Shown here: positions 32,538 through 33,238 of the stretch, one piece after another
Layout of the letters: the number at the start of each line of letters is the position of its first letter
Numbering within the stretch: position 1 is the stretch's first letter
Origin: a virus
DNA: 33,238 nucleotides
Direction: 5' to 3' (one strand)
Virus record (IMG/VR): IMGVR_UViG_3300045256_000126
Coordinates: 1-33,238 of that record
Translations under genes and position numbers: made by a program
Notes under the pieces: model-generated
The model's database searches: none
The model's input: only the letters and a program-made list of their open reading frames with translations
Told to the model about the DNA's origin: nothing

Positions 32538-32554
32538 CTGTTCACGCAGGTTGA
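32516..32554 (+). CDS. Possible 12-codon leader ORF before the repressor
   Basis: ATG at 32516, with GGGAGGA (32500-32506) upstream, gives MSRTEQSTVHAG and stops at 32552-32554, four bases before the repressor ATG. The peptide-coding stretch covers the operator. If transcription starts downstream of GGGAGG this ORF would not be translated, so it is only tentative. Confidence 0.25.
   Translation: MSRTEQSTVHAG
32527..32544. promoter_or_regulatory. Palindromic operator for the phage repressor
   Basis: TGAACAGTCAACTGTTCA is a perfect 8+2+8 palindrome overlapping the -35 of the leftward promoter and lying 15 bases before the repressor ATG. The repressor encoded next to it has an XRE-type helix-turn-helix and is the likely ligand; binding would block the early operon and may control its own gene. 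Confidence 0.65.
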
Positions 32555-32558
32555 ACCG

Positions 32559-33238
32559 ATGCCCAAAAAACCGTCACAACCAGGGTATCCGGAAAGACCG
32601 CAATCAGGGAAACCAGGTCGCATGGATGCCAAAACCAGAGACGGGGCCGGAAAGACCAAAGAGGACGCCGCCACGCGTCAAGACAGAGTGAAAAAGATCG
32701 CTGCCGATCTTGCCACGCCCAGCCAGTCGCGCAACGAGATCGCCGCCGCCGGCCTGCCGGAACGCGTCAAAGCGGAAATGAAGCGGCAGGGCTTCAGTAT
32801 GCGGCGGCTCTCGGAGAGAGCGCGGCTTGGTGCCAACACCATCCGCAACATGCTGCAGCCGACAACCAAAGACACCAAGGTATCGACGGTTGTGCAGGTC
32901 GCGGATGCGCTCGGGCTCACCATTTCCTATCTGGTCGCGGGTACTGGCGAGATCCAGATACCTGAAGACGGTGATCAGACCTACTACAGCGTCCGAGCAG
33001 TACCGGTTTGCCGGCCAGATGGCAGCCGGGTTGAAGGTGAGTACGTGGCAGTGCCACGCAAGCACTTCCCCGAGCAGCTGGAGGCGCTGCTGCAGTCAGA
33101 TAAGTCCATGATCATTCAGGGGCTGAACTCGAGCGTGCCAGCGGAGCTCGCCGTTGCGCCGGGTGATGTGGTGCTCTGGTCCTCCGCCGTCACGCCTGAG
33201 TTTGGCGCCCTGGTTGTTACACAGCAGGACGGTGCGAA
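32559..33238 (+). CDS. CI-like XRE-family repressor with S24-like C-terminal domain (cut by window edge)
   Basis: Open from the ATG at 32559 to the end of the window, about 226 residues. The first 60 residues are basic and disordered (PKKPSQPGYPERPQSGKPGR). About 78-128 form an XRE helix-turn-helix (GFSMRRLSERARLGANTIRN ... VVQVADALGLTISYLVAG). The C-terminal part (about 140 on) resembles the S24-type dimerisation domain: VPRKHFPEQLEALLQSDKSM then VPAELAVAPGDVVLW. The self-cleavage Ser is not clear. It is probably the lysogeny repressor acting on the palindromic operator just upstream. The long extra N-terminal tail is unusual. Confidence 0.8.
   Translation, partial: MPKKPSQPGYPERPQSGKPGRMDAKTRDGAGKTKEDAATRQDRVKKIAADLATPSQSRNEIAAAGLPERVKAEMKRQGFSMRRLSERARLGANTIRNMLQPTTKDTKVSTVVQVADALGLTISYLVAGTGEIQIPEDGDQTYYSVRAVPVCRPDGSRVEGEYVAVPRKHFPEQLEALLQSDKSMIIQGLNSSVPAELAVAPGDVVLWSSAVTPEFGALVVTQQDGA

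Noticed and set aside
1-33238. CRISPR arrays, tRNA or rRNA genes, integrase gene
   Set aside because: I saw no regular spaced repeats, no cloverleaf-like sequence with a CCA-type acceptor, and no tyrosine or large serine integrase apart from the IS607 recombinase. An integrase may lie outside the window.

Overview
This window is most of the genome of a temperate, short-tailed (podovirus-like) phage or prophage. The host is probably a GC-rich proteobacterium. That guess rests on the overall GC-rich codon use, the GTA-type three-TM holin and the proteobacterial look of the IS607-type insertion; I cannot name a genus. The virion genes fit a podovirus: terminase, portal, scaffold, major capsid, a P22 gp10-like stabilisation protein, two very large internal (ejection) proteins and tail fibres. 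There is no tape measure, tail tube or sheath gene.

Layout. Positions 1-25.85 kb are one long rightward late region. DNA packaging comes first (small terminase-like gene, two small ORFs, large terminase, portal). A head-fibre gene, two small genes, the scaffold, the major capsid gene and head-completion and adaptor genes follow. Next are the tail hub or stabiliser, a GNAT acetyltransferase, an S74-chaperone tail gene, internal virion proteins (one with a lysozyme domain), tail fibres and the lysis cassette (holin, GH24 endolysin, small membrane proteins). From 32.5 kb leftwards to 27.66 kb runs a convergent early operon. It holds a small ORF, a RuvC-like resolvase, a DUF5664-type protein, a winged-helix protein, an unknown protein, a Sak4/AAA_24 ATPase, a DUF669 protein and a Cas4/RecB-type exonuclease, which together make a recombination module. 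An IS607-family element (serine recombinase TnpA plus TnpB) sits exactly between the two convergent units. At the right edge an XRE-type repressor reads rightward and is cut by the window. The space between it and the leftward operon holds a strong leftward promoter overlapped by an 18-bp palindromic operator.

The most unusual content is a pile-up of intervening and selfish elements in essential virion genes. (1) The large terminase carries a 252-residue intein placed directly before the Walker B strand. Inside the intein, on the opposite strand, is a broken HNH homing-endonuclease gene. (2) The major capsid gene is split after only 26 nt by a 239-nt group I intron. Its P1/IGS pairing, R/S (P7) pairing and terminal G are readable, and it carries no endonuclease. 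(3) The 345-nt gene-free stretch before the capsid gene contains several strong stem-loops. The last one sequesters the capsid ribosome-binding site and has an alternative upstream partner. (4) The IS607-type TnpB gene may make a guide RNA reading into the flanking phage sequence.

All family assignments were made by eye from sequence motifs; no database search was run.
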